From: Cytobacillus pseudoceanisediminis
GTDB lineage: Bacteria > Bacillota > Bacilli > Bacillales > Cytobacillaceae
Direction: 5' to 3'
Assembly: GCF_023516215.1 (NCBI RefSeq)
Contig: NZ_CP097349.1
Span: 4,740,001 to 4,804,000 of the forward strand
DNA length: 64,000 nucleotides
Part shown: positions 32,452 through 42,688 of the stretch, piece after piece
Layout: each line of letters opens with the position of its first letter
How positions within the stretch are numbered: position 1 is the stretch's first letter
Program-made: the position numbers and the translations under genes
The notes under the pieces: generated by a model
Database searches by the model: none
Seen by the model: the letters and a program-made list of their open reading frames with translations, nothing else
What the model was told of the DNA's origin: nothing

Positions 32452-35400
32452 GTGTATTCAATTATTAAAAGAAAATGGCTTGTCATTGTCGTTTGGATCG
32501 CAGTGGTTGCCGGCTTGTTTATGGCAGCGCCAAACATGGCAGATCTGGTCCGTGACAAAGGGCAGATTACTGTGCCTGAAGAGTATTCATCCACACTTGC
32601 CGGGGATATCATGCAAGAAGTGCAGAAGCAGGAAGGCGGCGGGGATGAGACCCAGGTCGCACTTGTTTTTCATAATGATAAAAAGCTGACAGAAGAAGAA
32701 ATCCAAGAAGCGGAGAAAGCTGTCCGAAAGCTTGAAGAAAAAAGCGGCGAAATGGGAATTACGGAAATTCTTACCCACTTTAATGAAGAAAGCTTGAAAG
32801 AACAGCTTGTTTCAGAGGATGGCAAGTCCATTCTGACTTCTGTCAATGTAAGCTGGAACGACCGTGAGCCAGCTGAGCTGAGTGAAGAGCTTTACTCAGC
32901 TATTGATGATGCAAAGGTAGATCATTATTATACGAGTGAATGGCTGATCAATGAAGATCTCATGAACAGTTCGCAGGAAGGACTGAAAAAGACGGAAGGA
33001 ATCACAGTCGTCTTTATTCTGGTTGTTTTGCTGCTGGTATTCCGATCAGTGGTTGCGCCAATTATCCCGCTGCTGACAGTTGGATTTACCTATCTTGCCT
33101 CACAATCCATTGTGGCATTTTTAGTGGATAGACTGGATTTTCCAATTTCAAACTATACTCAGATTTTCCTTGTGGCGATTCTGTTTGGGATTGGAACAGA
33201 CTATTGTATCCTTCTGCTAAGCCGCTTTAAAGAAGAACTTTCCTATAATGAAAGCACAGCGGATGCCATTGTGGCAACATACCGGAATGCGGGCCGCACA
33301 GTATTTTTCAGCGGCTTGGCTGTTATGATTGGCTTTGCTGCAATTGGCTTCTCGCAATTTATTCTTTATCAGTCAGCAGCAGCTGTGGCCATTGGTGTAG
33401 CAATATTATTAATTGCTTTATTTACCATTGTGCCATTCTTTATGGCGGTGCTGGGGCAGAAAATTTTCTGGCCTTCGAAAAAGAGTGCCGAGCATGGAGA
33501 AAGCAAGCTATGGGGTACAGTCGGGCGATTCTCTCTTGCGCGTCCATTCGTGGCATTGCTTATAGTGGCAGCCGTTTGTGTGCCGTTCCTGGTGACATAT
33601 GACGGAGAACTTTCTTACAACTCCCTTGAGGAAATCGGAGGAGATGTTAATTCCATTAAAGCGTTTAATGCCATTGCTGACAGCTTTGGGCCAGGAGAAT
33701 CCATGCCAACGCAAATCGTCTTGAAAAACGATGAGGAAATGGATTCCGCAGAATATGTAGGCCTGGCTGAAAAAATCAGCCGAGAGGTTGAAAAAGTAAA
33801 TCTGGTGGATACAGTCCGATCTGTCACAAGACCAACTGGAGAGCCAATCGAAGACTTCTTTGTTGCCAAACAAGCTGAGACTCTTGAAGAAGGCCTTGGA
33901 GAAGGTAAGGACGGATTAAATAAAATTTCAGACGGCTTAAATGAAGCAAGCAGCGAACTGTCCAAATCAGAGCCTGAGCTGCAGAATGCCACAAAAGGCA
34001 TCAACGATTTGATCTCTGGCACCAATGAAATCAAGTCCGGACTTGGTGAAATTCAGACGAACCTTGCAAAAATTGAAGATGGAATTCGCCGGGGGTCTGT
34101 GGGTTCAGATCAAATTAAAGATGGCTTGGAAAAATCCAAGGCTGGTGCCGAAGAGCTTCTTGCCGGATACCAGAAGCTGCTAGTTGGATATCAGTCAGCG
34201 GAACAGTTAATTCCTTCACTAATTGCAGGTTATAAAGAAATCCAGACGAATGTAAATCAGCTATCGGATGGCATCAAACAGGCGAATGATGCACTGTTTG
34301 GCTATGTTGAAACAAATGACCCAGCATTGGCCCAAGATCCCCAGTACCAAGCTATTAAAGGTCAGGTTGCAGGCCTGCAGCAGCAGCTTCCAAAGGTTTC
34401 CGAAGGGATTAATGCTGCTAATGGTGGCTTAACAAAGCTGCAGACTGGCTTGGCCGAAGCGAATAGAAACTTTGGAACTGCCATATCGGGCCAAAAGAAT
34501 TAGCTGCAGGCCTCCAGAAGCTAATAGACGGAATTGAAGCCCAGCAGGCTGGCCTCAATCAGCTTGCTGACGGGCAGGGGCAAATCGTCGATAATTTTCC
34601 GAAGCTGACAAATGGTTTAGCAGGAATCAATGGCGGGCAGGAACAGCTGCTCGCAGGATTCAGCGGTCTTGGCGGACAAATCAGCCAGCTGACAGATGGT
34701 CTTGGCCAGAGTGCAGATGGGCTGGAACAGGTGTCTGAAGGTCTCGGTTCGGCACAGGATTATCTGGCAGGTCTATCAAATTCGGAAAATATGGATGGTT
34801 TCTATCTGCCGCCTGAAGTTCTGGAGGATGAAGAGTTTGCCCAGGTGTTTGATGTCTATTTGTCGGAGGACCGAAAAGTCATGACAATGGATGTAGTGCT
34901 AGAAGCAAATCCTTATTCCAACGAAGCCATTAACCAGGTGGATGAAATTAAAGAAGCGGTGGAAAGAGCGACAAAAGGGACCAAGCTTGAAAATGCGGTT
35001 GTCGCAGTAGGAGGGATAACAAGTACGAATGCTGATTTGAGCACGATGTCAGATCAGGATTATTCCCGTACAGTTGTATTGATGCTGCTTGGTATTTCGA
35101 TTATTCTTGTGTTCCTTTTCAGGTCTATTATCATGCCAATCTATTTAATTGGTTCATTGATTTTGACCTACTATACAAGTATGGCAATGAATGAAGCGAT
35201 TTTTGTAAACCTGCTTGGATATTCGGGCATCAGCTGGGCGGTTCCATTCTTTGCATTCGTTATTTTGGTCGCACTTGGCGTTGATTATAGCATTTTCTTA
35301 ATGGACCGCTTTAATGAATATCGTGACCTTTCAATTGCAGATGCAATGCTGTTGTCCATGAAAAAGATGGGCACAGTTATTATCTCAGCTGCTGTTATCC

Positions 35401-35579
35401 TTGGCGGAACATTCGCGGCCATGATGCCATCCGGGATGCTGTCGCTATTGCAGATCGCGTCTATCGTTCTGGTCGGATTAATGCTTTATGCACTGGTAGT
35501 GCTGCCGTTGTTTATTCCGGTTATGGTCAAGAACTTCGGCCAGGCAAACTGGTGGCCGTTTAAAAGAAGTGCAAATTAA
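32452..35579 (+). CDS. MMPL/RND-type exporter, frameshifted by one base as given
   Basis: Two halves, each with a large outside loop followed by five or six membrane helices. The RND motif GIGTDYCILLLSRFKEEL lies in the first half and ALGVDYSIFLMDRFNEY in the second. Between them is a long stretch of repeated short helices (GLNEASSELSKS, GINDLISGTNEIKSGLGEI, ADGLEQVSEGLGSA), as in YhgE-like proteins. The frame breaks at the A-run 34493-34496: one more A continues GQKELAAGLQKL. Corrected length is 1042 residues. GTG start after GCGGGGGA. It probably exports a lipid-like or antimicrobial compound and is paired with the MarR gene. Confidence 0.88.
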
Positions 35580-35587
35580 TGTATGTC

Positions 35588-35616
35588 GAGACTGTCTTTA
35601 AGGCAGTCTCTTTTTG
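35588..35616 (+). terminator. Terminator after the MMPL gene
   Basis: GAGACTG / CAGTCTC stem followed by TTTTT. Confidence 0.78.
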
Positions 35617-35644
35617 ATGGAGAAAGAGTTTAATTCAAAAAGAA

Positions 35645-35677
35645 AAATAAAGCCCCAATCATAAAGCGATAGGGGCT
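35645..35677 (-). terminator. Terminator of the minus-strand dehydrogenase
   Basis: On the minus strand AGCCCC...GGGGCT stem, then TTTATTTTTCT. Confidence 0.7.
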
Positions 35678-35688
35678 CCTCCAAAATC

Positions 35689-36405
35689 TTACGGATTTGT
35701 CGACCACATGCCTGCTGTCTTCACAAACACCCGAGGGTTCAATTTCAGCTGTGCTACCATGAATTCTGCGAGGTCTTCCGGCTGCATAACCTTTTCCGGG
35801 TTGCCGTCTGTCAGGTTTGTTTCAATCGCAAGATCAGTGGCAACCGTGCTTGGAGTCAATGCGCTAACTCGAATATTATGCTTTCGAACCTCAAGCATCA
35901 GGGATTCTGTTAAGCCTAAAACGGCAAATTTGGATGCGCTGTATGCACTAGTGACAGGTGCGCCTTTTTGGCCGGCTGTGGATGCAATGTTGATAATGTC
36001 TCCGGACTTCTGTTCGATCATTTCAGGAAGAACGGCTCTTGTAACATTATAAACACCCATCAAGTTGACCTGGATGATGCTTTCCCACTCATCAGGAGAT
36101 AGCTCCAGGAATCCTCCAAACTTGGCAATTCCGGCATTGTTGATCAGGATATCCACAGAGCCAAGGTCTGACTTAATATGCTCGACTGCATGAGTAACGG
36201 CTTCAAGGTCGGCAACATCGGCTGCAGCAGCAGATACATTCACATCGTACTGGCTAAGTTCATCCGCCATTTTTTCAAGATTTTCAATCGTGCGGCCAAG
36301 CAAACCAATATTGACGCCTTCTTTCGCAAGCGCGATAGCTGCTGCACGCCCGATCCCTCTGCCTGCTCCTGTGATTAGAGCTGTTTTGCCTTTTAATGTA
36401 TGCAT
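35689..36405 (-). CDS. Short-chain dehydrogenase/reductase, FabG-like
   Basis: 238 residues. The Rossmann motif [10 protein letters not shown] is at residues about 12-21, NNAG near 90, and the catalytic Ser-Tyr-Lys are seen in IASTAGQ and YSASK. It reduces or oxidises a carbonyl/alcohol using NADPH. Best described as 3-ketoacyl-ACP reductase-like, but not the primary fatty-acid FabG, since no fab genes are nearby. RBS AAGGAGG before the ATG. Confidence 0.88.
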   Translation of the reverse strand: MHTLKGKTALITGAGRGIGRAAAIALAKEGVNIGLLGRTIENLEKMADELSQYDVNVSAAAADVADLEAVTHAVEHIKSDLGSVDILINNAGIAKFGGFLELSPDEWESIIQVNLMGVYNVTRAVLPEMIEQKSGDIINIASTAGQKGAPVTSAYSASKFAVLGLTESLMLEVRKHNIRVSALTPSTVATDLAIETNLTDGNPEKVMQPEDLAEFMVAQLKLNPRVFVKTAGMWSTNP

Positions 36406-36545
36406 CGTTTTTCCTCCTTAAAAAAATCATTCATATACTACCAGAAAGGCTGTAAATTTCCTAATAAATCGCTTGCGCAGCCGGGACATTTGAGGAAACT
36501 GCATCCCTTGTGATAAGATCATCTTCAATAAAAGGGGGAGTTCTA

Positions 36546-37553
36546 ATGAAGCTCAGTGTTTTGGATCAATCTGTCGTGGCAAAAGGGGATACTGCAGCTG
36601 AAACTTTTCGTAAAACAGTCAAGCTTGCCCAAGTGGCAGAAGAGCTTGGCTACACCCGTTTTTGGGTGGCTGAGCATCATAATTCGAATGGAATGGCTGG
36701 CTCCTCACCGGAAATTCTTATCTCCCATATTGCATCAAGCACCAGCCGAATTAAGGTCGGTTCAGGCGGAATCCTTCTGCCGCAATACAGCCCTTATAAA
36801 ATTGCCGAAAATTTTAATGTGCTCCAAACTCTATTTCCAGGACGAATCGATCTGGGCATTGGGAGGTCTCCCGGAGGATCCGCATCCACCCGGCTTGCCC
36901 TGACAGATGGAGTAAGGAAAAGTCTGAATGAGTTTCCGAGACAGCTTAGGGATTTGCAGGGGTTTTTGAACAAAGAGCTTCCAGAAGGCCATCCTTATCA
37001 GCAAGTAAAAGCTTTTCCGCAGGCTGAAGATCCTGCATTATTATGGCTTCTTGGAATCACGCATCGCGGAGCAAGACTGGCAGCAGAACATGGAGCTGCC
37101 TTTACGTATGGCCACTTTATCAATCCCGCCAATGGAAAGAGAGCAATGGATACATATTTCAGCCAATTCCAGCCTTCAGCAGCTTTGTCTGAGCCGAAAG
37201 CAAATGTGTGTATTTTTGTTGTATGCGCTGAGACACAGGAAGAGGCCGAGAAGCTGGCTTTGAGCCAGGATCTGTGGCTTCTGGCAGTTGAAAAAGGGAG
37301 AGATACGAGATTAATCCCAAGCATAGAAGCTGAAGGTATCCAGCTCACACATGTGGAAAAAGAAAAAATTACTGAAAACCGCCAACGGATGATAGTTGGT
37401 ACCCCAGCAAAAATAAAAGAGGAATTGAAGCTGCTCAGCGAAATCTACGGAACAGATGAGTTTATGGTCATTACCAATATTCATGGCTTTCAAGACAAGC
37501 TAAATTCTTACAAACTGCTGGCCGAAGCTTTCGGCTTAGTTAAAAATTTGTAA
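36546..37553 (+). CDS. LLM-class (luciferase-like) flavin-dependent oxidoreductase
   Basis: 335 residues of the bacterial-luciferase-like TIM-barrel family: LGYTRFWVAEHHN, GSGGILLPQYSP, GRIDLGIGRSPGG. It uses reduced FMN, or F420 in other phyla, to oxygenate or reduce a substrate. Closest in pattern to B. subtilis YceB/YwcH-like proteins. The start is the ATG at 36546, after AAGGGGGAG. It is divergent from the SDR gene, sharing a 140-base promoter region. Confidence 0.88.
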   Translation: MKLSVLDQSVVAKGDTAAETFRKTVKLAQVAEELGYTRFWVAEHHNSNGMAGSSPEILISHIASSTSRIKVGSGGILLPQYSPYKIAENFNVLQTLFPGRIDLGIGRSPGGSASTRLALTDGVRKSLNEFPRQLRDLQGFLNKELPEGHPYQQVKAFPQAEDPALLWLLGITHRGARLAAEHGAAFTYGHFINPANGKRAMDTYFSQFQPSAALSEPKANVCIFVVCAETQEEAEKLALSQDLWLLAVEKGRDTRLIPSIEAEGIQLTHVEKEKITENRQRMIVGTPAKIKEELKLLSEIYGTDEFMVITNIHGFQDKLNSYKLLAEAFGLVKNL

Positions 37554-37560
37554 TTCACAA

Positions 37561-37592
37561 ATCATCCGCGGATTGAGGATGATTTTTATTTT
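37561..37592 (+). terminator. Terminator after the LLM-class gene
   Basis: ATCATCC / GGATGAT stem followed by TTTTATTTT. Confidence 0.75.
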
Positions 37593-37653
37593 AGAGCTTC
37601 CCATATTTCAAAATGTGCATAACTAATTCATTGACTTTTTCAATTTTTCAGAA

Positions 37654-37798
37654 GTATCCACAATATAAGGTGTTTTTTGTCCGATTCATCCACATTAAGT
37701 GGATAATCCAAGGAAATAATAGAGTTATCCACATAGGTAATCTTGATCGAGACAAAAAATTATCCCCATACATTCGCGGTTTTTATTTATCCACATAA
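37654..37798. repeat. Degenerate array of TTATCCACATAA-like repeats
   Basis: TATCCACA-like cores at about 37655, 37688, 37725, 37760 and 37787, with weaker copies near 37707 and 37745, so spacing is partly near 20. On the other strand the core is TGTGGATAA. The last unit encodes the final residues (VDK and stop) of the opposing gene. It is less regular than the arrays at 9881, 19369 and 42313 but has the same position, after a terminator. Confidence 0.62.
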
Positions 37799-38475
37799 GT
37801 GATTGCCTGTCTTCCCATCTGTTCCCATCCGGCAATGAACTTGTCCTTTTGGTATTGGGTATTTTTCTCCTTAAGCGGATCATTTGCATAGATATGATCT
37901 TCATCATAGCCTGTGGCTAATACAGCATGCATTCGGTAGGTTATTTTGACCGGGCCATCTTTAGTTTCCCAGGTTTCCCATTCTGAATCAGGCAATACGT
38001 CGTAAGTGCTGGTGATGATCACCCAGACTGGTCTCCCGTCATCAAGCTGCTCGATTACTTTGTCGAACCCGCTGCCTGTCAGGTCTTCAATTTTTCCGGG
38101 CAAATGGCTTTCAGCCAGTTCTGCAACGGGTTCATGGTAGGCACCGAGTCCAGGTTCATCCAATGTCTGCATATTGCCAACAAAGCCTTTATGAATGTTT
38201 CCCCTATAGCCATCCATTTCGAAAGGAACACGGTTTATTTTTTCGGCTAATTCCATTTTACTGGTCTCTTCTCCTGCATGATTCAGGAGCATGGCAAGAC
38301 TGGTTACTTCACATCCTCTTTCAAGCTCAGGCTTTTGCGAATAATGAGGGGCATCAATTAACACTTTGCCGTCCTCCTGCTCTGCGGATTCAGTTTCACT
38401 TTCCTGGCCGGGAATCCAGGATGGTGAAGAGCAGCCTGACAACAGAATGGATGCCAGTAAAATAGCTTTCTTCAA
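37783..38475 (-). CDS. C39-like peptidase family lipoprotein (YvpB-like)
   Basis: 230 residues. Lipobox LLSGCS places it on the membrane surface. The papain-like C39 core is visible: catalytic cysteine in ERGCEVTSLAMLLN, histidine in RMHAVLATGYD, then HIYANDP. Length fits the Bacillus YvpB/YvpA-type group. Substrate unknown. RBS AAAGGAGTG precedes the ATG. Confidence 0.85.
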   Translation of the reverse strand: MKKAILLASILLSGCSSPSWIPGQESETESAEQEDGKVLIDAPHYSQKPELERGCEVTSLAMLLNHAGEETSKMELAEKINRVPFEMDGYRGNIHKGFVGNMQTLDEPGLGAYHEPVAELAESHLPGKIEDLTGSGFDKVIEQLDDGRPVWVIITSTYDVLPDSEWETWETKDGPVKITYRMHAVLATGYDEDHIYANDPLKEKNTQYQKDKFIAGWEQMGRQAITYVDK

Positions 38476-38565
38476 GATTCACACTCCTTTGTGAGATTTC
38501 GCTTGTCAAAATGATGGTATAAGACTATTTCCCCATGGTGTCGAGTCTTAATCCTCATTCAGCAT

Positions 38566-38592
38566 TAAAAAAGCCCGGTTTCCCGGACTTCA
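38566..38592 (-). terminator. Terminator of the LiaG-like gene
   Basis: On the minus strand AAGTCCGGG, AAA, CCGGGCTT, then TTTT. Confidence 0.75.
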
Positions 38593-38601
38593 ATGCAGCA
38601 G

Positions 38602-39456
38602 TTAATTAATTTCAGCTTTTCCGCTGGAGACAGAGATACGGATGTCATGTTCTCCAGATCGATGTTTGCCGGAAATATCATTTTTATCGCGTTTCTCATC
38701 ATCCAATTCAATATTGCTGCTGATATGGCCGCTGCTTGCTTTGCCCTTTAAGGTGAAGCCCGCATCATCAGGCAAATCAAGACGGACAAAGCCTGAACTT
38801 GCTTCCACTTTAATTGAGTCAATCAGTTTGCCGACCATTATATCCAGCTGTCCCGACGATACTCCGGCATCAAGCTTGCCCTGGTAGTTGCGGATCTTTA
38901 CTTTGCCGGAACTCATATCTATTTCTCCTGCACGGGTAGTTATATGATCTGCTTCCATCATCCCTGATGACCCTTCATGCTCAAATTCATCAGTCTTAAT
39001 GTTGGCAAGGCTGACTTTGCCGGAGCTCATATGAACATCCAGACTCTCAAGCTCGAAAGGCTTGCTTTTAGATTCACCGGCAAAATTCAGACGGCCTGAA
39101 CCAATGTCAATTGACATGGACTTATTGAAATCTTCAGGAATGTAAATCCTCAGATTGCTTTTATTATTGAAAAACTGAAAGCCGTCCAGCCATTTTCTTT
39201 TGTATTCTACACGAACTTCGTTTCCTGACTTATTTACGGTCACTTTCCCTTTACCGTCAAGCACTGCTCTAACATCATTTCTCTTTTCAGGAATAATGAC
39301 TGTATCTGAACTTGATACATCTATGCTGATATGATCTGTCCTCTTGCTGAGAGAAGCTTCGGTACTGTTTCCTCCAGAACTGAGCCAGCTGTTTACGCCG
39401 GTAAAGAGCAAATAAGAACAGATTAAAATGATAAAAATGGCGAAAATCCTTTTCAC
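38602..39456 (-). CDS. DUF4097 beta-repeat protein, LiaG-like
   Basis: 284 residues: one N-terminal membrane helix (residues about 5-22), then a repetitive extracellular beta-helix domain with recurring SSG motifs (HMSSGKVSL, DMSSGKVKI, GVSSGQLDI, EASSGFVRL). This is the DUF4097 adhesin-like fold seen in LiaG of the cell-envelope stress operon. No liaRS or pspA-like genes are next to it. The role is unknown. Confidence 0.82.
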   Translation of the reverse strand: MKRIFAIFIILICSYLLFTGVNSWLSSGGNSTEASLSKRTDHISIDVSSSDTVIIPEKRNDVRAVLDGKGKVTVNKSGNEVRVEYKRKWLDGFQFFNNKSNLRIYIPEDFNKSMSIDIGSGRLNFAGESKSKPFELESLDVHMSSGKVSLANIKTDEFEHEGSSGMMEADHITTRAGEIDMSSGKVKIRNYQGKLDAGVSSGQLDIMVGKLIDSIKVEASSGFVRLDLPDDAGFTLKGKASSGHISSNIELDDEKRDKNDISGKHRSGEHDIRISVSSGKAEIN

Positions 39457-39726
39457 TATGAACCCCTGCTTTCCTTCATAAATTTCTTAATTATATTTTA
39501 TGTTAATCCCAATTCATGCACATTGAGCCCCAGCTTTAAATTCAGCTAAGACTTGAGGCGTACGGAATAAAGTATAACGTTTTTTTGTCCGGCGGGGATG
39601 CGCAAACTGGAATGTATTCAGAGCAGCAAAAGTTCTAGAGAGAAGCTCCGCTTATTTTAACTTTCTAAAAAGAATTTTCTTTTTACTGCTAATATCTTAT
39701 TATAAAAGGAAAAAACAGGAGAATCT

Positions 39727-40269
39727 ATGAAAACCACTACTGTCAATGGAAAAACAATTAATGGCGGTATGCCTGAGGTATGCGATAAAAAACTGGCTGC
39801 TGCTGAGCTGAAAATGATTAAATCGGATTTAAAGATTGTACAGATCTCAAAAGATCACGAGACTGCTGCAAAAGAATTAATACTGAATGGATTCCAGGAA
39901 CGCTTCGGATTTATTGACCATTCGTTAAATTCTGATTTGAATTACCTTACAGAAACATATAACGGTGAGGGTATCCTTTTTCTGGCTGGTTTGATTGAAA
40001 ATGAACTGGTGTGTACGGGTGCGATGACCAATGAAGGCAATGGGGAATGCAGGCTGCAGCGAATGTCTGTAAAAAAGGAATTCCGGGGTCAGGGCATTGC
40101 CAGTATGATGGTACGGCAACTGGAGGAACGCGCCAAAGCAGCCGGTTACAGAAAAGTTGTCCTCGAAACAAATATTGCCTGGAATAGTGCGGTAAACCTC
40201 TATAAACGCTGCGGATATAAGGAGTATAAACTGGAAGATGAGATGATTCATCTATCTAAAGAAATTTAG
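39727..40269 (+). CDS. GNAT family N-acetyltransferase
   Basis: 180 residues. Acetyl-CoA-binding motif RMSVKKEFRGQGIASMMVRQLEE at the core, followed by NIAWNSAVNLYKRCGYKEY, both typical of GNAT enzymes. About 35 N-terminal residues precede the domain. ATG follows ACAGGAG. Substrate not predictable. Confidence 0.86.
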   Translation: MKTTTVNGKTINGGMPEVCDKKLAAAELKMIKSDLKIVQISKDHETAAKELILNGFQERFGFIDHSLNSDLNYLTETYNGEGILFLAGLIENELVCTGAMTNEGNGECRLQRMSVKKEFRGQGIASMMVRQLEERAKAAGYRKVVLETNIAWNSAVNLYKRCGYKEYKLEDEMIHLSKEI

Positions 40270-40299
40270 CGGATTTGCCTAATGGCAAGTCCGATTTTT
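40270..40299 (+). terminator. Terminator after the GNAT gene
   Basis: CGGATTTGCC / GGCAAGTCCG stem followed by ATTTTTATT. Confidence 0.75.
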
Positions 40300-40772
40300 A
40301 TTAAAAGCATGCATATGAAGTGCAATGTTACATAATATATGTTATGATGTATTTATGTTACATTAAAAAAACGATAAAGACAGCGGAAGCGGCAAAAGAT
40401 AATCTTATGCTGGAAACCAAGCTCGCGGCTCACTGTCACTTCTTTTCTAACAGCAGCTCTTCACCATGCTAAAGATCCGTCATGAACTGTTGTCATCACT
40501 TCTCCGGGCATTACACTGGCTAACATTAAATTCTGCCTTTTTCGTAAAGAACACAAGTCATTCTTCACTTTAAAAGAAATTGTTCAAAAGCAAGGCAAAT
40601 TCTCCGTTGTAAAAAAGTCACTTAAGTCTGAACAAACTGAGACTTAATTTTGCATGATATTGTCTCCTTCATACAGCTTTACTGATTCATAAAAAGAATT
40701 CCTCAACAATAATAAAACATTTTTTATAACCTATATCCTTTAATTAAATCTAAATAAAGAAGGTGATTCGTA
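40300..40772. other. Intergenic stretch with no recognisable gene
   Basis: About 470 bases. Short open fragments (for example one reading EIVQKQGKFSVVKKSLKSEQTET near 40580-40646) have no start or ribosome site and are not recognised. It may hold a decayed gene. The last 90 bases must contain the antiporter promoter. Confidence 0.35.
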
Positions 40773-42263
40773 TTGGCTGAATTTATTTGGCACACAGATG
40801 CACTTATCCTATTGGCTGCTATTCTGTTTATTACTGGAGTTATGACAACTAAATTTTCTGCACGGCTTGGCGTGCCTGCTCTTGTTCTCTTTATCGCGGT
40901 CGGGATGGGATTAGGGCAATTCATTTATTTTGATAATGCGAGAATTGCTCAGATGATTGGGGTTTTGGCCTTTATCATTATTTTGTTTGAAGGTGGACTG
41001 CAGACGAACTGGAAAACAGCTCGGACGGTCATTGCACCTTCCTTATCATTGGCAACCTTAGGTGTTGTGATTACCACTGGTCTTGTTGCTGTGGCTGCAA
41101 AGTTTATTCTTGGGGTGGATTGGACTGTCGCGGTGCTTTTTGGCGCGATTGTCGGATCGACTGATGCAGCTGCCGTTTTTGCTGTATTGAAAGGGCAAAA
41201 TATAAAATCCAGGATTTCCGCAACATTGGAAGCCGAATCTGGCTCCAATGATCCTATGGCAGTATTCCTGACAGTTGCCATGATTGAGTTAATCATGACT
41301 CCCGGCTCCGGCATTTTCTCGCTTGTTGGTTCCTTCTTTATCCAAATGGGAGTGGGAGCAATAGCCGGTCTCCTGTTTGGCAAATTGGCAATATGGTCAT
41401 TGAATAAAATTAACTTGGATTCAAGCGGGCTTTATCCTGTGTTTGCAACAGGATTTGCCATGCTGACATATGGAATAACAGCTTATCTGGGAGGCAGCGG
41501 CCTTCTTGCTGTATATGTGGCGGGTATTATGATAGGAAACGCAGACATTGCCTATCGCCACTCTGTTTTCCGTTTTACAGAAGGGTTTGCCTGGATGATG
41601 CAAATTGCGATGTTCGTTATTTTGGGTCTCCTGGTCTTCCCGAATGAGCTTTTCCAATCTGACATTTTGCTAAAAGGACTGGCTCTTTCAGCTCTTCTTA
41701 TATTTGTTGCCAGACCTGCTGCTGTGTTCTTAACCACCATCAAGATGGGCTTCTCAATGAAGGAATTGATCTTCTTATCTTGGGCAGGATTAAAAGGAGC
41801 TGTGCCAATCGTGCTGGCCACTTTCCCGCTGCTATCCGGTGTGGAAGGAAGTCACGAAATTTTCAATGTTGTCTTCTTCGTTGTCCTGACAAGCGCTCTT
41901 ATCCAGGGGTCAACGATTACATTGTTAGCCGAAAAGCTCGGTCTTACTGGGCCTGAGAAGGCTACTCCCATGCATTCCCTGGAATTGGTTTCCCTTGGAA
42001 AAGCAGATGCTGAAATGATTGAATTCGAAATAGAAGATGATGCATTCATTATCGGGCAAAATCTGATGGAGATCCCGTTTCCTGAAGGCGCACTCGTCAA
42101 TGCAATCATTCGTAAAGATGAGTTAATTACTCCGACAGGCAACACCCAAATTGAGCAGGGAGATTTTCTTTACATCCTTACTAAGAGAAAATATAAAAGA
42201 GAGCTTAAGCTGCTGCTGAAAAAGAAAAAACCAGCTGAAACTCTGGTAGAAGCAGAGGCGTAG
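40773..42263 (+). CDS. Potassium/cation:proton antiporter, CPA1 type with RCK_C domain
   Basis: 496 residues. About twelve membrane helices with the antiporter core (FEGGLQTNW, GSTDAAAVFAVL, EAESGSNDPMAVFLT), then a cytoplasmic TrkA_C/RCK_C domain (IGQNLMEIPFPEGALVNAIIRKDE). This resembles NhaP2/CvrA-type K+/H+ antiporters. TTG start after AAGGTGATTC. It is likely used in pH or potassium balance. Confidence 0.9.
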   Translation: MAEFIWHTDALILLAAILFITGVMTTKFSARLGVPALVLFIAVGMGLGQFIYFDNARIAQMIGVLAFIIILFEGGLQTNWKTARTVIAPSLSLATLGVVITTGLVAVAAKFILGVDWTVAVLFGAIVGSTDAAAVFAVLKGQNIKSRISATLEAESGSNDPMAVFLTVAMIELIMTPGSGIFSLVGSFFIQMGVGAIAGLLFGKLAIWSLNKINLDSSGLYPVFATGFAMLTYGITAYLGGSGLLAVYVAGIMIGNADIAYRHSVFRFTEGFAWMMQIAMFVILGLLVFPNELFQSDILLKGLALSALLIFVARPAAVFLTTIKMGFSMKELIFLSWAGLKGAVPIVLATFPLLSGVEGSHEIFNVVFFVVLTSALIQGSTITLLAEKLGLTGPEKATPMHSLELVSLGKADAEMIEFEIEDDAFIIGQNLMEIPFPEGALVNAIIRKDELITPTGNTQIEQGDFLYILTKRKYKRELKLLLKKKKPAETLVEAEA

Positions 42264-42273
42264 TCAAATAAGG

Positions 42274-42308
42274 AACCAGTGTGGAGAAAGATCTGCACTG
42301 GTTTTTTT
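42274..42308 (+). terminator. Terminator after the antiporter gene
   Basis: AACCAGTG / CACTGGTT stem followed by TTTTT. Confidence 0.78.
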
Positions 42309-42312
42309 GCAA

Positions 42313-42413
42313 TTTCACGGATATTTGTGTTTTTTCGCGGATAAACCAAGTAAAATCGCGGATAAAATCAAAATATCGCGATTATCTTCTGTTTTTCGCG
42401 AAAAATTTCATGG
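42313..42413. repeat. Array of five ~20.5-bp tandem repeats after the antiporter terminator
   Basis: Units begin at 42313, 42333, 42354, 42374 and 42394 (periods 20-21). The core is TTTCGCGGATAAA, decaying to TCGCGATTAT and TCGCGAAAAA in the last two. It begins five bases after the terminator and ends before the promoter of the next gene. Confidence 0.82.
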
Positions 42414-42496
42414 GCATCAACTAATGTCCAAAGTATTGGACATCCTGCCGTCTGAAATGCTACCATAATAATAGTTTCAGCCCAAAAGGTGATAGG

Positions 42497-42688
42497 ATGA
42501 AAAATAAAATAAAGGAAATACGAAAAAAGCTGGGAATAACACAGAAAAGGCTCGCTCAAGAATGCAGTGTGGCCAGGCAGACAATCAATTGCATAGAAAA
42601 TAATAAATATGATCCCACACTGGAGCTCGCTTTTAAAATTTCTAAAACATTAAAAGTAAAGGTAGATGAATTGTTTATTTATGAGTAA
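42497..42688 (+). CDS. Small XRE-type helix-turn-helix regulator
   Basis: 63 residues, almost only the HTH_3 fold: LGITQKRLAQECSVARQTINCIENNKYDPTLELAFKI. RBS AAAGGTGAT before the ATG. It overlaps the start of the deformylase gene, so the two are probably coupled. Proteins of this length act as dimeric repressors. The target is unknown. Confidence 0.85.
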   Translation: MKNKIKEIRKKLGITQKRLAQECSVARQTINCIENNKYDPTLELAFKISKTLKVKVDELFIYE

